Notes under the pieces: model-generated
The model's input: only the letters and a program-made list of their open reading frames with translations
Told to the model about the DNA's origin: nothing
The model's database searches: none
Made by a program: the position numbers and the translations under genes
Assembly: GCA_017399945.1 (NCBI GenBank)
Contig: JAFQAQ010000003.1
Location: 62,001 to 126,000, forward strand
Direction: 5' to 3'
Origin: Clostridia bacterium
GTDB taxonomy: Bacteria > Bacillota > Clostridia > Christensenellales > Borkfalkiaceae
Length of the DNA stretch: 64,000 nucleotides
Shown here: one piece after another, positions 41,168 to 49,380 of the stretch
Numbering within the stretch: position 1 is the first letter of the stretch
Layout: each line of letters begins with the position of its first letter

Positions 41168-41989
41168 TTATTTTAACGCCTCAATAAGTTTGGGTAAACT
41201 TGGCTCGAAAATAGCGCCGTACCAATGTTCGGGGTGGTCTTGGGTTTTGGCAATACAATCTAAAACGTAGTTAGCGGCAATACTTGCAGAGGTGAAAGCG
41301 TCCTTACCGTTAAGCAACGCGCCAACGAAAGCAGATGCGTAAATATCCCCCGTGCCGTGCGCGCCTTTGGGCATTTTTTTGTGTTCGTAATACTTATACT
41401 CGCCATTTTCAAATACCACAACACCTGTCGTTTCGGGGGTGTATGATACGCCCGTTAATATAACGTTTTTGCAACCGATTTCCACAAGTTTTTGTAAAAT
41501 CAAGTCGATATACGCCTTGTCGTATTCTTGTTTGTATTCAACGCCGGTTAAAAAACAAGCTTCGGTAATATTAGGCAAAAGGTAATCTGATTTAGCGCAA
41601 AGTTTTGCCATTTGTTTAACGAAAGCGTCGTCAAATCCGTAATATAAATTTCCGTTATCAGCCATTGCAGGGTCAACGACCACTTTGCCTTTAACTAATG
41701 GGATAAGGTCACTAACGTATTCTATTTGTTTGGTGCTTCCAAGATACCCCGTGTAAAGACAATCAAAAGTGATGCCTTCTTTTTGCCAATGGGCGTTAAT
41801 CTTGGGTATTTCTTCGGTAAGGTCGGCAAAAGTAAACCCCTTAAACCCGTAAGTGTGTGTGGATAGCACTGCGGACGGCAACACGCAAGTTTCGTGTCCG
41901 CATGCTGAAAGTATGGGAAGGGCAACCGTTAGTGAACATTGCCCAACGCAAGAGATATCTTGTACCGTTAAAACTTTTTTATAAGCCAT
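41168..41989 (-). CDS. pdxY: Pyridoxamine kinase (PdxY-like)
   Basis: A 273-residue ribokinase-fold kinase with LTVQDISCVGQCSLTVALPI, VLSTHTYGFKGFTF, VVVDPAMADNGNLYYGF, DYLLPNITEACFLTG and the anion-hole region AHGTGDIYASAFVGAL. These blocks fit PdxY/pyridoxamine kinases. It would phosphorylate pyridoxal or pyridoxamine in vitamin B6 salvage. It is divergent from a PdxR-like regulator 92 bp away, which strongly supports a B6 role. The ATG has AAGGAG. A TTTACT-TATAAT promoter with 17-nt spacing lies in the shared spacer. Confidence 0.88.
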   Translation of the reverse strand: MAYKKVLTVQDISCVGQCSLTVALPILSACGHETCVLPSAVLSTHTYGFKGFTFADLTEEIPKINAHWQKEGITFDCLYTGYLGSTKQIEYVSDLIPLVKGKVVVDPAMADNGNLYYGFDDAFVKQMAKLCAKSDYLLPNITEACFLTGVEYKQEYDKAYIDLILQKLVEIGCKNVILTGVSYTPETTGVVVFENGEYKYYEHKKMPKGAHGTGDIYASAFVGALLNGKDAFTSASIAANYVLDCIAKTQDHPEHWYGAIFEPSLPKLIEALK

Positions 41990-42081
41990 AAAAATTCTCC
42001 TTTACAACTAATTACCTTTGTATTATAATGTAATCGTGGTATTAAGTAAATAATCAAAAACGGAGAATTTTATAAGACCAG

Positions 42082-43131
42082 ATGAGAGAAAAAAAGTATT
42101 ATTCATTATATAAAAGCGTTAAGGACGATATAATAAGTGGAAAGTACGCCCCAAACAGCAAACTTCCGTCTAAAAGGGTTATGGCGGATAGGTGGGGGTG
42201 TTCTATCGTAACGGTGGAAAACGCTTACGGCATGCTTTACGAAGAAGGGTATATCGACTGCAAAGAAAGGAGTGGTTATATAGTAAAAAGCGTGCAAGGA
42301 ATTGCCCCTTCGGATAAAAGTGGCAAAGTGCTTGACCTTTTGCCTTGCGAAAAGGTAACTAACGAACAGCCGTTTGAATATTCTTCTTGGGCAAAAACGG
42401 TTAGAAAGGTTGTTAGCGAGCGTGGTAGAAGTTTGTTTATAAAATCGCCCGTAGAAGGAATAAGTTTTTTAAGAAACGCAATCGCCCAATATCTTTTAAG
42501 GTATCGGGACATATTTACCCAACCAAAAAATATAATTATCGGCTCGGGAGCAGAGCAACTTTATGAAAACGCAGTAAAAATTTTGGGTAGAGAACGCGTT
42601 TTCGGTATAGAAAACCCTTGTTATAAAGGGATAAAAGCCGTTTATCAAGGCGAAGGTGTAAAAACCGTCGATTTGGATATGGGAAAGGACGGAATTTTGT
42701 CTAGCCAACTAAAAAAAGATTTTTCGGTTTTGCACGTTACGCCTTTTAACAGTTATCCGTCGGGAATAACGGCAACGGCAGGCAAACGTTTTGAGTATCT
42801 TGCTTGGGCAAACCAAAAACCTGATAGATATATTATAGAAGACGATTTCGCAAGCGAATTCTTTATGCCCGGTCACCCGATAGACTCGCTTTTTTCTACC
42901 GACGGGGGAAAGAAAGTGGTGTATATAAACACCTTTTCTAAAAGCCTTTCTCCGTCAATGCGTATAGGGTATATGATATTGCCGGACAACTTACTCGACC
43001 AATACTACGAAAAATTGGGTGGATTTTCTTGTTCGGTGCCCGTGCTAGACCAATACGTGCTTGCTGAATTTATATCGTCTGGCAGTTTTGAACGCCACCT
43101 AAACAAAACCCGAAGAAAACTTAACAAATAG
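42082..43131 (+). CDS. GntR/MocR (PdxR-like) regulator, C-terminally shortened
   Basis: A 349-residue protein. The N-terminal 70 residues are a GntR winged HTH (YSLYKSVKDDIISGKYAPNS, KLPSKRVMADRWGCSIVTVE). The rest is a fold-type I aminotransferase domain with IIGSGAEQLYENAVKI and the PLP-lysine region INTFSKSLSPSMRIGYMILP (Lys about residue 287). MocR/PdxR proteins are usually 450-500 residues; here the sequence stops after ERHLNKTRRKLNK, where the last 100 residues of the aminotransferase domain should start. It faces pdxY and may sense PLP. Either it is a shorter functional form or a truncated gene. Confidence 0.8.
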   Translation: MREKKYYSLYKSVKDDIISGKYAPNSKLPSKRVMADRWGCSIVTVENAYGMLYEEGYIDCKERSGYIVKSVQGIAPSDKSGKVLDLLPCEKVTNEQPFEYSSWAKTVRKVVSERGRSLFIKSPVEGISFLRNAIAQYLLRYRDIFTQPKNIIIGSGAEQLYENAVKILGRERVFGIENPCYKGIKAVYQGEGVKTVDLDMGKDGILSSQLKKDFSVLHVTPFNSYPSGITATAGKRFEYLAWANQKPDRYIIEDDFASEFFMPGHPIDSLFSTDGGKKVVYINTFSKSLSPSMRIGYMILPDNLLDQYYEKLGGFSCSVPVLDQYVLAEFISSGSFERHLNKTRRKLNK

Positions 43132-43224
43132 ATAAAAAATTGCTATTGAATTTTTGGTTTTTAAGTGGTAAAATAAAAAAGGCGATTATGCAAGAATTTT
43201 ATGGGCTTGCAAAGGAGAAAGTTT

Positions 43225-44016
43225 ATGGATTTTGAATACGTTTTTCACAGTAGTGGGATTTTTGGCTACGGCGAAGAAGGGGATTTTACCTATTGGTCGT
43301 TTGCACATTTTGCGCCCCTTATCGTACTTGCTTTGGCAATTTTTTTGGTTTATCGTTATCGTGAAAAGTTGCGCAACTGGAAAGGGGAAGAAAATTTTAG
43401 GTTTGCCATCGGTTTAACCTTAATTTTGATAGAATTTTTCTATTATTGCAGGCTTTTATACGTTGGAAACGGCGGGAACGGTAAACAGTTGCTTACAAAA
43501 CTACCCTTTGAAGTATGCGAGTGGGCTGCAATTTTAACTGCTTTTATGATTATGAAAAAAGGTAAAAGCCTTTTTCAATGCAGTTTCTATATATGTTTAA
43601 CCTTAGGCGTAATTCCTTGGTTTATGCCTGCCGTTATTACCGACGCCGGCCCAACCTATTTAAGATATTATCATTTTTGGCTAGAACATACCTTACCCGT
43701 GTTTGCAGTTTTTTATATGATATTCGTGCACGGGTTCCGTCCTGATTATAAACAAGTGTATAAACCGTTTATATTCTTGGGGGTTTTGGCTGGTTTTGCA
43801 ATTCCACTAAACTATGCGATTCCGGATGCAAACTTTATGTATCTTGCATCCGGCACGACGGGTAATTCTATTGCAAACGTGTTGCCACAAAGCATACCCG
43901 TAAGATTATGCCTATTTATAGGTATACTGTGCGTGCTTTTCGCCCTTATTTCTCTACCACAAATCATAAAACAAATTAAAGAGAAAAAGAAAACTGCGCC
44001 ACCCGACCAAACGTAA
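43225..44016 (+). CDS. YwaF/TMEM164-like membrane protein
   Basis: A 263-residue protein with about seven membrane spans. Motifs FTYWSFAHFAPLIVLALAIF, PFEVCEWAAILTAFMI (conserved Cys), and YHFWLEHTLPVFAVFYMIFV with a conserved His-rich fourth span, then the LNYAIPDANFMYLA region, fit the YwaF/TIGR02206 family. Human TMEM164 is a fold relative that acylates ether lipids. The role in bacteria is unclear. The ATG at 43225 has AAGGAG; an upstream in-frame ATG is in the leader. No terminator follows before the next promoter. Confidence 0.75.
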   Translation: MDFEYVFHSSGIFGYGEEGDFTYWSFAHFAPLIVLALAIFLVYRYREKLRNWKGEENFRFAIGLTLILIEFFYYCRLLYVGNGGNGKQLLTKLPFEVCEWAAILTAFMIMKKGKSLFQCSFYICLTLGVIPWFMPAVITDAGPTYLRYYHFWLEHTLPVFAVFYMIFVHGFRPDYKQVYKPFIFLGVLAGFAIPLNYAIPDANFMYLASGTTGNSIANVLPQSIPVRLCLFIGILCVLFALISLPQIIKQIKEKKKTAPPDQT

Positions 44017-44076
44017 ACGGCAGTAAATTAAAGGGACAATTTAATAAATTCAATGCAAAAATCAAAAAAAAGCATA

Positions 44077-44105
44077 TTGACAGTTTTTTATACCTATTAT
44101 ATAAT
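44077..44105 (+). promoter_or_regulatory. Promoter of the GLUG-repeat lipoprotein
   Basis: A perfect TTGACA (44077-44082) and TATAAT (44100-44105) are 17 nt apart, about 105 nt before the ATG. Confidence 0.85.
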
Positions 44106-44144
44106 GTATATATAAAACTTAACGACATACTTTTGATTTCTTGC

Positions 44145-44193
44145 GGGGAAGGACTTGAAAGCCCTTCCCCCTTTTAATTAAAAGGGGCGTTTT
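44145..44193 (+). promoter_or_regulatory. Leader with two mutually exclusive hairpins
   Basis: GGGGAAGG (44145-44152) can pair with CCTTCCCC (44163-44170). The next palindrome CCCCTTTTAATTAAAAGGGG (44168-44187) overlaps it by three bases and is followed by CGTTTTT, like a terminator. Only one can form at a time. The ribosome site AGGAGG follows at 44201-44206. Confidence 0.5.
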
Positions 44194-44211
44194 TAGATTT
44201 AGGAGGAATAT

Positions 44212-47169
44212 ATGAAGACTTTAAGAAAGATTCTTATTGCAGTTCTTTCGGTATGTATGCTGTTTTCTTTTTCCATCGTTGCTGCTTGTGGTGGTGGCGA
44301 CGAGCCCACGAACACGGCAACTAAATACCAAGTAACCTTTATGGTGGAAGGTCAGCAATACGGTCAAGTTCAAAAGGTTGTTAAGGGCAGAAGGGCAACT
44401 GAACCTGCTACCCCCACCTTCTCGGTTGAAGGATACGTGTTTACCGGTTGGTACACGTCAGAAACCTTTGAAGAAGGCACTCTTTGGAATTTTAGCACGG
44501 GCACGGTTAAATCGGATATTATCTTATACGCTGGTTATAGAGTAGTTTCCGTTTACGTATCAGACGTTAAGATGGCAGAAGAACCTTTAACAAGCAAAAT
44601 CGTTTGGACGCAAGCGGCTATGTCGCAAGCAACCGACTACGTTGTAACCATTTCTGACGGTGTAAGCGCCGCTCTTCCCGTAAACGGTACGTTTGCTTTT
44701 GACGACAAAAACTTTGTTGTAACCTTTACCCCAGACCAAATTCCACAAGGTGGCGAATACACCGTCAGCGTTGTGGATAATAGTAAAACTCAACCTGCAT
44801 GCGTTGCAGAAGGTTTGCTTTTTGGTGGCGAAGGCAGTGAAGCTAACCCATACCTAATCGATTCTAATTTAGATTTCGTTATGGTTAACGGCGCAAACGT
44901 TGCTGAAAACACTTTCTTTAAGTTGATTAAGGGTATTACCTTAGAAACTTCTAGGGCAGACCAACAAGGTTTTGAATTCAACGGCGTTTTAGACGGCAAC
45001 AACAGAACTATTACCTTGGCAAACTCTAACAGTGCGGCTATTTACAAAATTGGCGCAAACGGTTTGGTAAAAGATTTAGTAATGGCAGGTAAAGTTTCTT
45101 CTTCTAACAATAGTTTAGGTACGGTTGCAGATTTTAACGCAGGTAAAATCCAAAACGTTTACGTTACTGCAAACGTTGAAAGCACTGGTGGTTCTACCGG
45201 TTCTTCTAGTATCCAAAGCGTTTTAGTTGCAGATCCTACTCAAGCAGTTGGCGTTGCAGGTGGCGTTGTTGGTACTAACCTTTCCACCGGTATTATTACC
45301 GATTGTAAAATTTCTACTTTAGAAGACTCTTCTACCGGTACTATCAAAGCGCGTATTGCAGGTGGTTGTATCGCAGGTATTAACTACGGCAAGGTTGAAC
45401 TTTGCGTGGGCGACGGTTGTTTCGGTGCGTGGAATGCAAACGAAACGGGTAAATCCACAAGTAATTATAGTTACAGTGGTGGTATCGTTGGTATTAACGC
45501 AGGTATCGTAGAAAAGTGCGTTGTAGCAGACAGTGGTAAAGTTCTTGCGCAAAGATATGCAGAAGATTCACAAGCAGTTGCAGCAGCAGGCACTACTAAT
45601 ATTAATATTGGTGGTATCGTTGGTTATAACGTGAGCAACGCAGTCGTTTCTCAATGTTCTTTCGCAGGCGTACGTGTACACGGCGACGAAAACGTTGGTG
45701 GTATCGTTGGTCTAAACGAAGGTACGGTTACCGATTGTTATGCAGAAGGCGTTTTACAATCAACCGATATTTTAGTTTACGTTGGTGGAAGAACTAACGT
45801 TGGTGGTATCGTTGGTAAAAACGTTAACGGCACGGTCGTTAATTGTTTCTCTACTGCAAACGTGTTTGCTTACGGCGAAAACGCAGTTGCATACGCACTT
45901 GCAGAAAACGCAACAAACAGTGTTTATATTACTGCTAACCCCAACACCAAGAGTAGAGACGCTAACAATAAAGAAGAAGGCAACCCCTCTCCCGTAGCAA
46001 TCATTGCTCCTAAGGGCGAAGGTAACGTTGCTATTACCGTAGCTGGCGGTTCTTTCGACGGTACTACTAACAATATGGTAGTTGCTGAGGAACATTTAGT
46101 AGTTATTAACGGCAACAACGCATACGTATTTAACGGCACGACCATTAAACTTGCTTTCGCTGTTGATACTGCACCTGAAAGTTCTGTAACGGTAAGTTTA
46201 TACGACAACCTTGGCGAATTGGTTGATAGCGTGGAAGTTTTTGAAAGCGCAAGCGTAATCGAAGGCTTTGCTCCTTCCGGTTACAAGTTCGTTGGTTGGG
46301 CAACCCAACTTAACGGCGAAATGGTGTTCAAGAAAGACGACGTTATCAGTCTTTACGACCTTGTTGATTACGAAGACAACGATGGCAACATCAAGTTATA
46401 CGCAGTGGTTGAAGAAGACCTTGTTACCTTAAACACCACCGTGAAAATCTCAGTTTGGGGCAATGCAGGCACTTGGATTACTGATACTGAACTTGAACAA
46501 ATCAAGAGTGGTTTCCTTGCTTATCTTGCTCAACAAGAAATTGACACTACTACCTTGACCATCACTTACGTTGAATCTGAAAAGACCAAGGTTGCCGACC
46601 TTGGCGCAGAAGTTAACGAGGCAGGCGACTTCGATATCATTATCGGTTGTGGCTCTAACGTTACCACTAAGGGTGGCGTTGAAGTTATCGAAAAGGCAGA
46701 TATCGCTTCTATCTACGTTGGTGCAGGTAGAATGACTGCTAGAATTACCGATAACACTTTGGCAGTTCAATTATACGAATATCTAACCCAATTCGACACC
46801 CAACTTAAAGTTTCGGTATGGGGCAACTCAGGTACTTGGGTTACTGCAAATGAATTAGAAGATATCAAGAGTGGTTTCTTAGCTCATCTTGCAGACCTTG
46901 GCGTTGACGTTAACTCTTTGACTATCACTTACGTTGAATCTGAAAAGAGCAAAGTTGCTGATCTTGGCGCAGAAGTTAACGAAGCAGGCGACTTCGATAT
47001 CATTATCGGTTGTGGCTCTAACGTTACCACTAAGGGTGGCGTTGAAGTTATCGAAAAGGCAGATATCGCTTCTAACTACGTTGGCGCAGGTAGAATGACT
47101 GCTAGAATCACTAATAACGATTTAGCAATACTTCTTTACGATTATTTAATTACCGTAGTTGGTGCTTAA
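44212..47169 (+). CDS. GLUG-repeat surface lipoprotein with a duplicated C-terminal module
   Basis: A 985-residue lipoprotein: signal peptide with lipobox VAAC, an InlB B-repeat-like segment (YQVTFMVEGQQYGQV, then YVFTGWYTSE, about 40-110), a short beta domain, and about eight GLUG-type repeats (about 260-560) such as GGIVGYNVSNAVVSQCSFAG and NVGGIVGLNEGTVTDCYAEG. A second B-repeat-like stretch (FVGWATQLNGEMVFK) lies near 700, then two nearly identical modules of about 120 residues (about 744-862 and 865-985), with KISVWGNAGTWITD and FDIIIGCGSNVTTKGGVEVI in each. Probably a cell-surface adhesin or carbohydrate binder; the duplicated module is unrecognised. Confidence 0.8.
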   Translation: MKTLRKILIAVLSVCMLFSFSIVAACGGGDEPTNTATKYQVTFMVEGQQYGQVQKVVKGRRATEPATPTFSVEGYVFTGWYTSETFEEGTLWNFSTGTVKSDIILYAGYRVVSVYVSDVKMAEEPLTSKIVWTQAAMSQATDYVVTISDGVSAALPVNGTFAFDDKNFVVTFTPDQIPQGGEYTVSVVDNSKTQPACVAEGLLFGGEGSEANPYLIDSNLDFVMVNGANVAENTFFKLIKGITLETSRADQQGFEFNGVLDGNNRTITLANSNSAAIYKIGANGLVKDLVMAGKVSSSNNSLGTVADFNAGKIQNVYVTANVESTGGSTGSSSIQSVLVADPTQAVGVAGGVVGTNLSTGIITDCKISTLEDSSTGTIKARIAGGCIAGINYGKVELCVGDGCFGAWNANETGKSTSNYSYSGGIVGINAGIVEKCVVADSGKVLAQRYAEDSQAVAAAGTTNINIGGIVGYNVSNAVVSQCSFAGVRVHGDENVGGIVGLNEGTVTDCYAEGVLQSTDILVYVGGRTNVGGIVGKNVNGTVVNCFSTANVFAYGENAVAYALAENATNSVYITANPNTKSRDANNKEEGNPSPVAIIAPKGEGNVAITVAGGSFDGTTNNMVVAEEHLVVINGNNAYVFNGTTIKLAFAVDTAPESSVTVSLYDNLGELVDSVEVFESASVIEGFAPSGYKFVGWATQLNGEMVFKKDDVISLYDLVDYEDNDGNIKLYAVVEEDLVTLNTTVKISVWGNAGTWITDTELEQIKSGFLAYLAQQEIDTTTLTITYVESEKTKVADLGAEVNEAGDFDIIIGCGSNVTTKGGVEVIEKADIASIYVGAGRMTARITDNTLAVQLYEYLTQFDTQLKVSVWGNSGTWVTANELEDIKSGFLAHLADLGVDVNSLTITYVESEKSKVADLGAEVNEAGDFDIIIGCGSNVTTKGGVEVIEKADIASNYVGAGRMTARITNNDLAILLYDYLITVVGA
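46441..47166 (+). repeat. Tandem 363-bp duplication
   Basis: Positions near 46456 recur at 46819, an offset of 363 bp (121 codons). A block of almost 90 bp (about 46622-46711 and 46985-47074) is identical at the DNA level, so the copies are recent or homogenised. Confidence 0.85.
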
Positions 47170-47186
47170 TACTAATTAAAAACTTG

Positions 47187-47214
47187 AACGGCGGAAAGGC
47201 TTCTTTCCGCCGTT
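47187..47214 (+). terminator. Intercistronic hairpin
   Basis: AACGGCGGAAAG (47187-47198) pairs with CTTTCCGCCGTT (47203-47214). No T-run follows (TGAAAAAT), so it is more likely a processing or stabilising hairpin between two co-transcribed genes than a terminator. Confidence 0.5.
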
Positions 47215-47235
47215 TGAAAAATAAAGGGATAAATT

Positions 47236-49377
47236 ATGCAAAAAATAAAAGACTTTTTTATAAAGGTTGGAAAGGGTATCGTCGGTTGGTTTACCAACTG
47301 GAAAAAAGCCAAAACGGCACTTTGCATTGGGCTTTGTTTGGTGCTTGCAGGCGGGTTTTTAGGCTCTCTTATTCAAACCGACTTTTTTAGAGTTTCTATT
47401 GAAACCAAATCTATTGAAATTGACATTTCCAAAACGGGCGACGCAACGTCGACTGCTATTCAACAACAAATAAAGACGGGTGTTTTAACTAAATCCGTTG
47501 CCGACGTTTACAAACCTAAATACGCATCTAGCGAAAACCCAGTTCCTATGATTTTGGTTGCGCCCGGTATTCAACGCACTAAGGAAACGCAAGCATCTTT
47601 CTGTATAGAACTCGTTCGCAGAGGTTACGGCGTTATTTGTTTAGACCCTTATGGGCAAGGGGAATCCACCCCTTCTTATGAAAAACAATCGGCGACCAAG
47701 GAAGGTTACGGATTGTTCCATTGGATGGATTATATGCACACCGAAGAAGGTTTGGAATACTTCGATTGGGTAGATTACGACAAAATCGGCGCAACCGGAC
47801 ACTCGGCAGGTGGTAACGGCGCGCAAAAACTTGCCGAAAGAGAAGGTAAAATTGCTAACGATAAAAAAGCACCTTCTCGTCTTGCGGCGATTTACGTTAC
47901 CGGTTATATTCGTGGTTGGTCTTGGACTAATACCCAATGTAATATCGGTATAAGTTATTCTAAAAACGACGAAGGCGCATATCAAAACGACACGGCAGTT
48001 AAAAAGGCTGAAATTCAAGAAAAGTTAGATAAAGGAGAAAAGATAACCGAAAAGGAAGAATGGTGGCTTACCGTTGGTAATGCAGACCTTCGTTATGCGC
48101 CCGAATCTATTGAAATAGTTAACTATCAATTAAAACGTAACAACGAAACGCAAATTGACGAAGTCGTTATTGGTGAAGGTTACGGCAACCCTTATACGGG
48201 CACTTATGCAGTAATTAACAACGAAAGTTGTTTACACGCATTGCAACCTTACGATACCGATACCCTTGCTAATATGGTGGGCTTTTTCGGTTACGTGTTT
48301 GAAAACACAGACGATTTAGGGCTTCAACGTGGTCTAAAAGACAACCAACACGCATGGCTTTGGAAAGAAATTGGCGGCGGTATGGTGCTTGCAGGTGGGT
48401 TCGTGTTTATTATGGCGCTTTTCGTGTTGTTGCTCGGAACTAAGGCGTTTGCAAGTCTTAAAAAGCCTATCCCACAAAGAACGGGCGACCAAAAGATTAA
48501 AGGTAGAATTGCTTTCTGGATTTCATTTGTGATATCGGGCATTCTTGCTTGCGTGCTTTATATGGTTGCGGTTACTTGGTCGGTTGAGTGGTTCCCAGAC
48601 GCTTCTAACAGCGTGCTCGGTTGGTTCTTCCCACAACGTTTTACCAACGCAATTATGATTTGGGCAGTGGTAAACGGCATTATCGGTACGATAATTTACT
48701 TTATTACCCTAGGCGTGGAATTCTTGATAGATTACCTTCGTGCTAAAAAATCAGACGTTGCAAGTGGCAGTGAGACTTTACCGTTAGCAAGTCAAGTTAA
48801 AAATACTTATATTTCTAAACTTGATCCGTTAAAGTTAAAGGGCAGTGATTTTTGGAAAACGCCACTCATGGCTGCAATTTTGATTTTAAGTTTCTTTGCG
48901 CTAGACGGTCTTTGCTATGCTATATTCCACGTGGATATGCGTTTCTTCTTCCTATCGGCAAGATTTACCTTAAATCCAAGAGCAATACTTGCAATGGCAA
49001 TGTATTTACCTTTCTTCTTCATATTCTATATGTCCAACTCTTTAAGGGTAAACTGCGCTATGCGTCCAAGCAACTGGGGCGAAGGTTTAAGCCAAGTTAT
49101 CTCGGTTTTAGGTAACACCTTAGGTTTAGTTGCTATCGTAATTATCCAATACGCAGGTTTTGCTTCTACAGGTGTGGTAGGATACACGGGTAGTGTTGGT
49201 CCACAATGGTTGTTCGTAAACATGTTGTTTAGCATTATTCCTATGATGGCGGCCCTTCCTTTACTTAACAGATGGTTCTTTAACAAATCTGGTAGAGCGT
49301 GGATTGGCGCTATGGTAGTTTGCGCAATCTTTATTATAATGTCCGGTAGTGGAACTACAATTTATTACGGGTTATAA
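47236..49377 (+). CDS. Membrane-bound alpha/beta hydrolase with multi-span C-terminal domain
   Basis: A 713-residue protein. It starts with one membrane span (about 30-52). An external alpha/beta hydrolase domain (about 65-360) follows, with MILVAPGIQRTKETQASFCI, GVICLDPYGQGESTPS and the nucleophile elbow GATGHSAGGNGAQKL (Ser near residue 190). The C-terminal half has about eight spans (377-400, 425-445, 470-490, and others) and no recognised family. The combined layout suggests an esterase acting on an extracellular substrate, anchored by a membrane domain. The gene lies between two surface lipoprotein genes and overlaps nothing; the next gene starts 3 nt later. Confidence 0.65.
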   Translation: MQKIKDFFIKVGKGIVGWFTNWKKAKTALCIGLCLVLAGGFLGSLIQTDFFRVSIETKSIEIDISKTGDATSTAIQQQIKTGVLTKSVADVYKPKYASSENPVPMILVAPGIQRTKETQASFCIELVRRGYGVICLDPYGQGESTPSYEKQSATKEGYGLFHWMDYMHTEEGLEYFDWVDYDKIGATGHSAGGNGAQKLAEREGKIANDKKAPSRLAAIYVTGYIRGWSWTNTQCNIGISYSKNDEGAYQNDTAVKKAEIQEKLDKGEKITEKEEWWLTVGNADLRYAPESIEIVNYQLKRNNETQIDEVVIGEGYGNPYTGTYAVINNESCLHALQPYDTDTLANMVGFFGYVFENTDDLGLQRGLKDNQHAWLWKEIGGGMVLAGGFVFIMALFVLLLGTKAFASLKKPIPQRTGDQKIKGRIAFWISFVISGILACVLYMVAVTWSVEWFPDASNSVLGWFFPQRFTNAIMIWAVVNGIIGTIIYFITLGVEFLIDYLRAKKSDVASGSETLPLASQVKNTYISKLDPLKLKGSDFWKTPLMAAILILSFFALDGLCYAIFHVDMRFFFLSARFTLNPRAILAMAMYLPFFFIFYMSNSLRVNCAMRPSNWGEGLSQVISVLGNTLGLVAIVIIQYAGFASTGVVGYTGSVGPQWLFVNMLFSIIPMMAALPLLNRWFFNKSGRAWIGAMVVCAIFIIMSGSGTTIYYGL

Positions 49378-49380
49378 TTT

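Noticed and set aside
48922-48935. A CACGTG-centred palindrome resembling parS
   Set aside because: Its flanks (TTCCACGTGGA) break the parS core, and it lies inside the hydrolase coding region.
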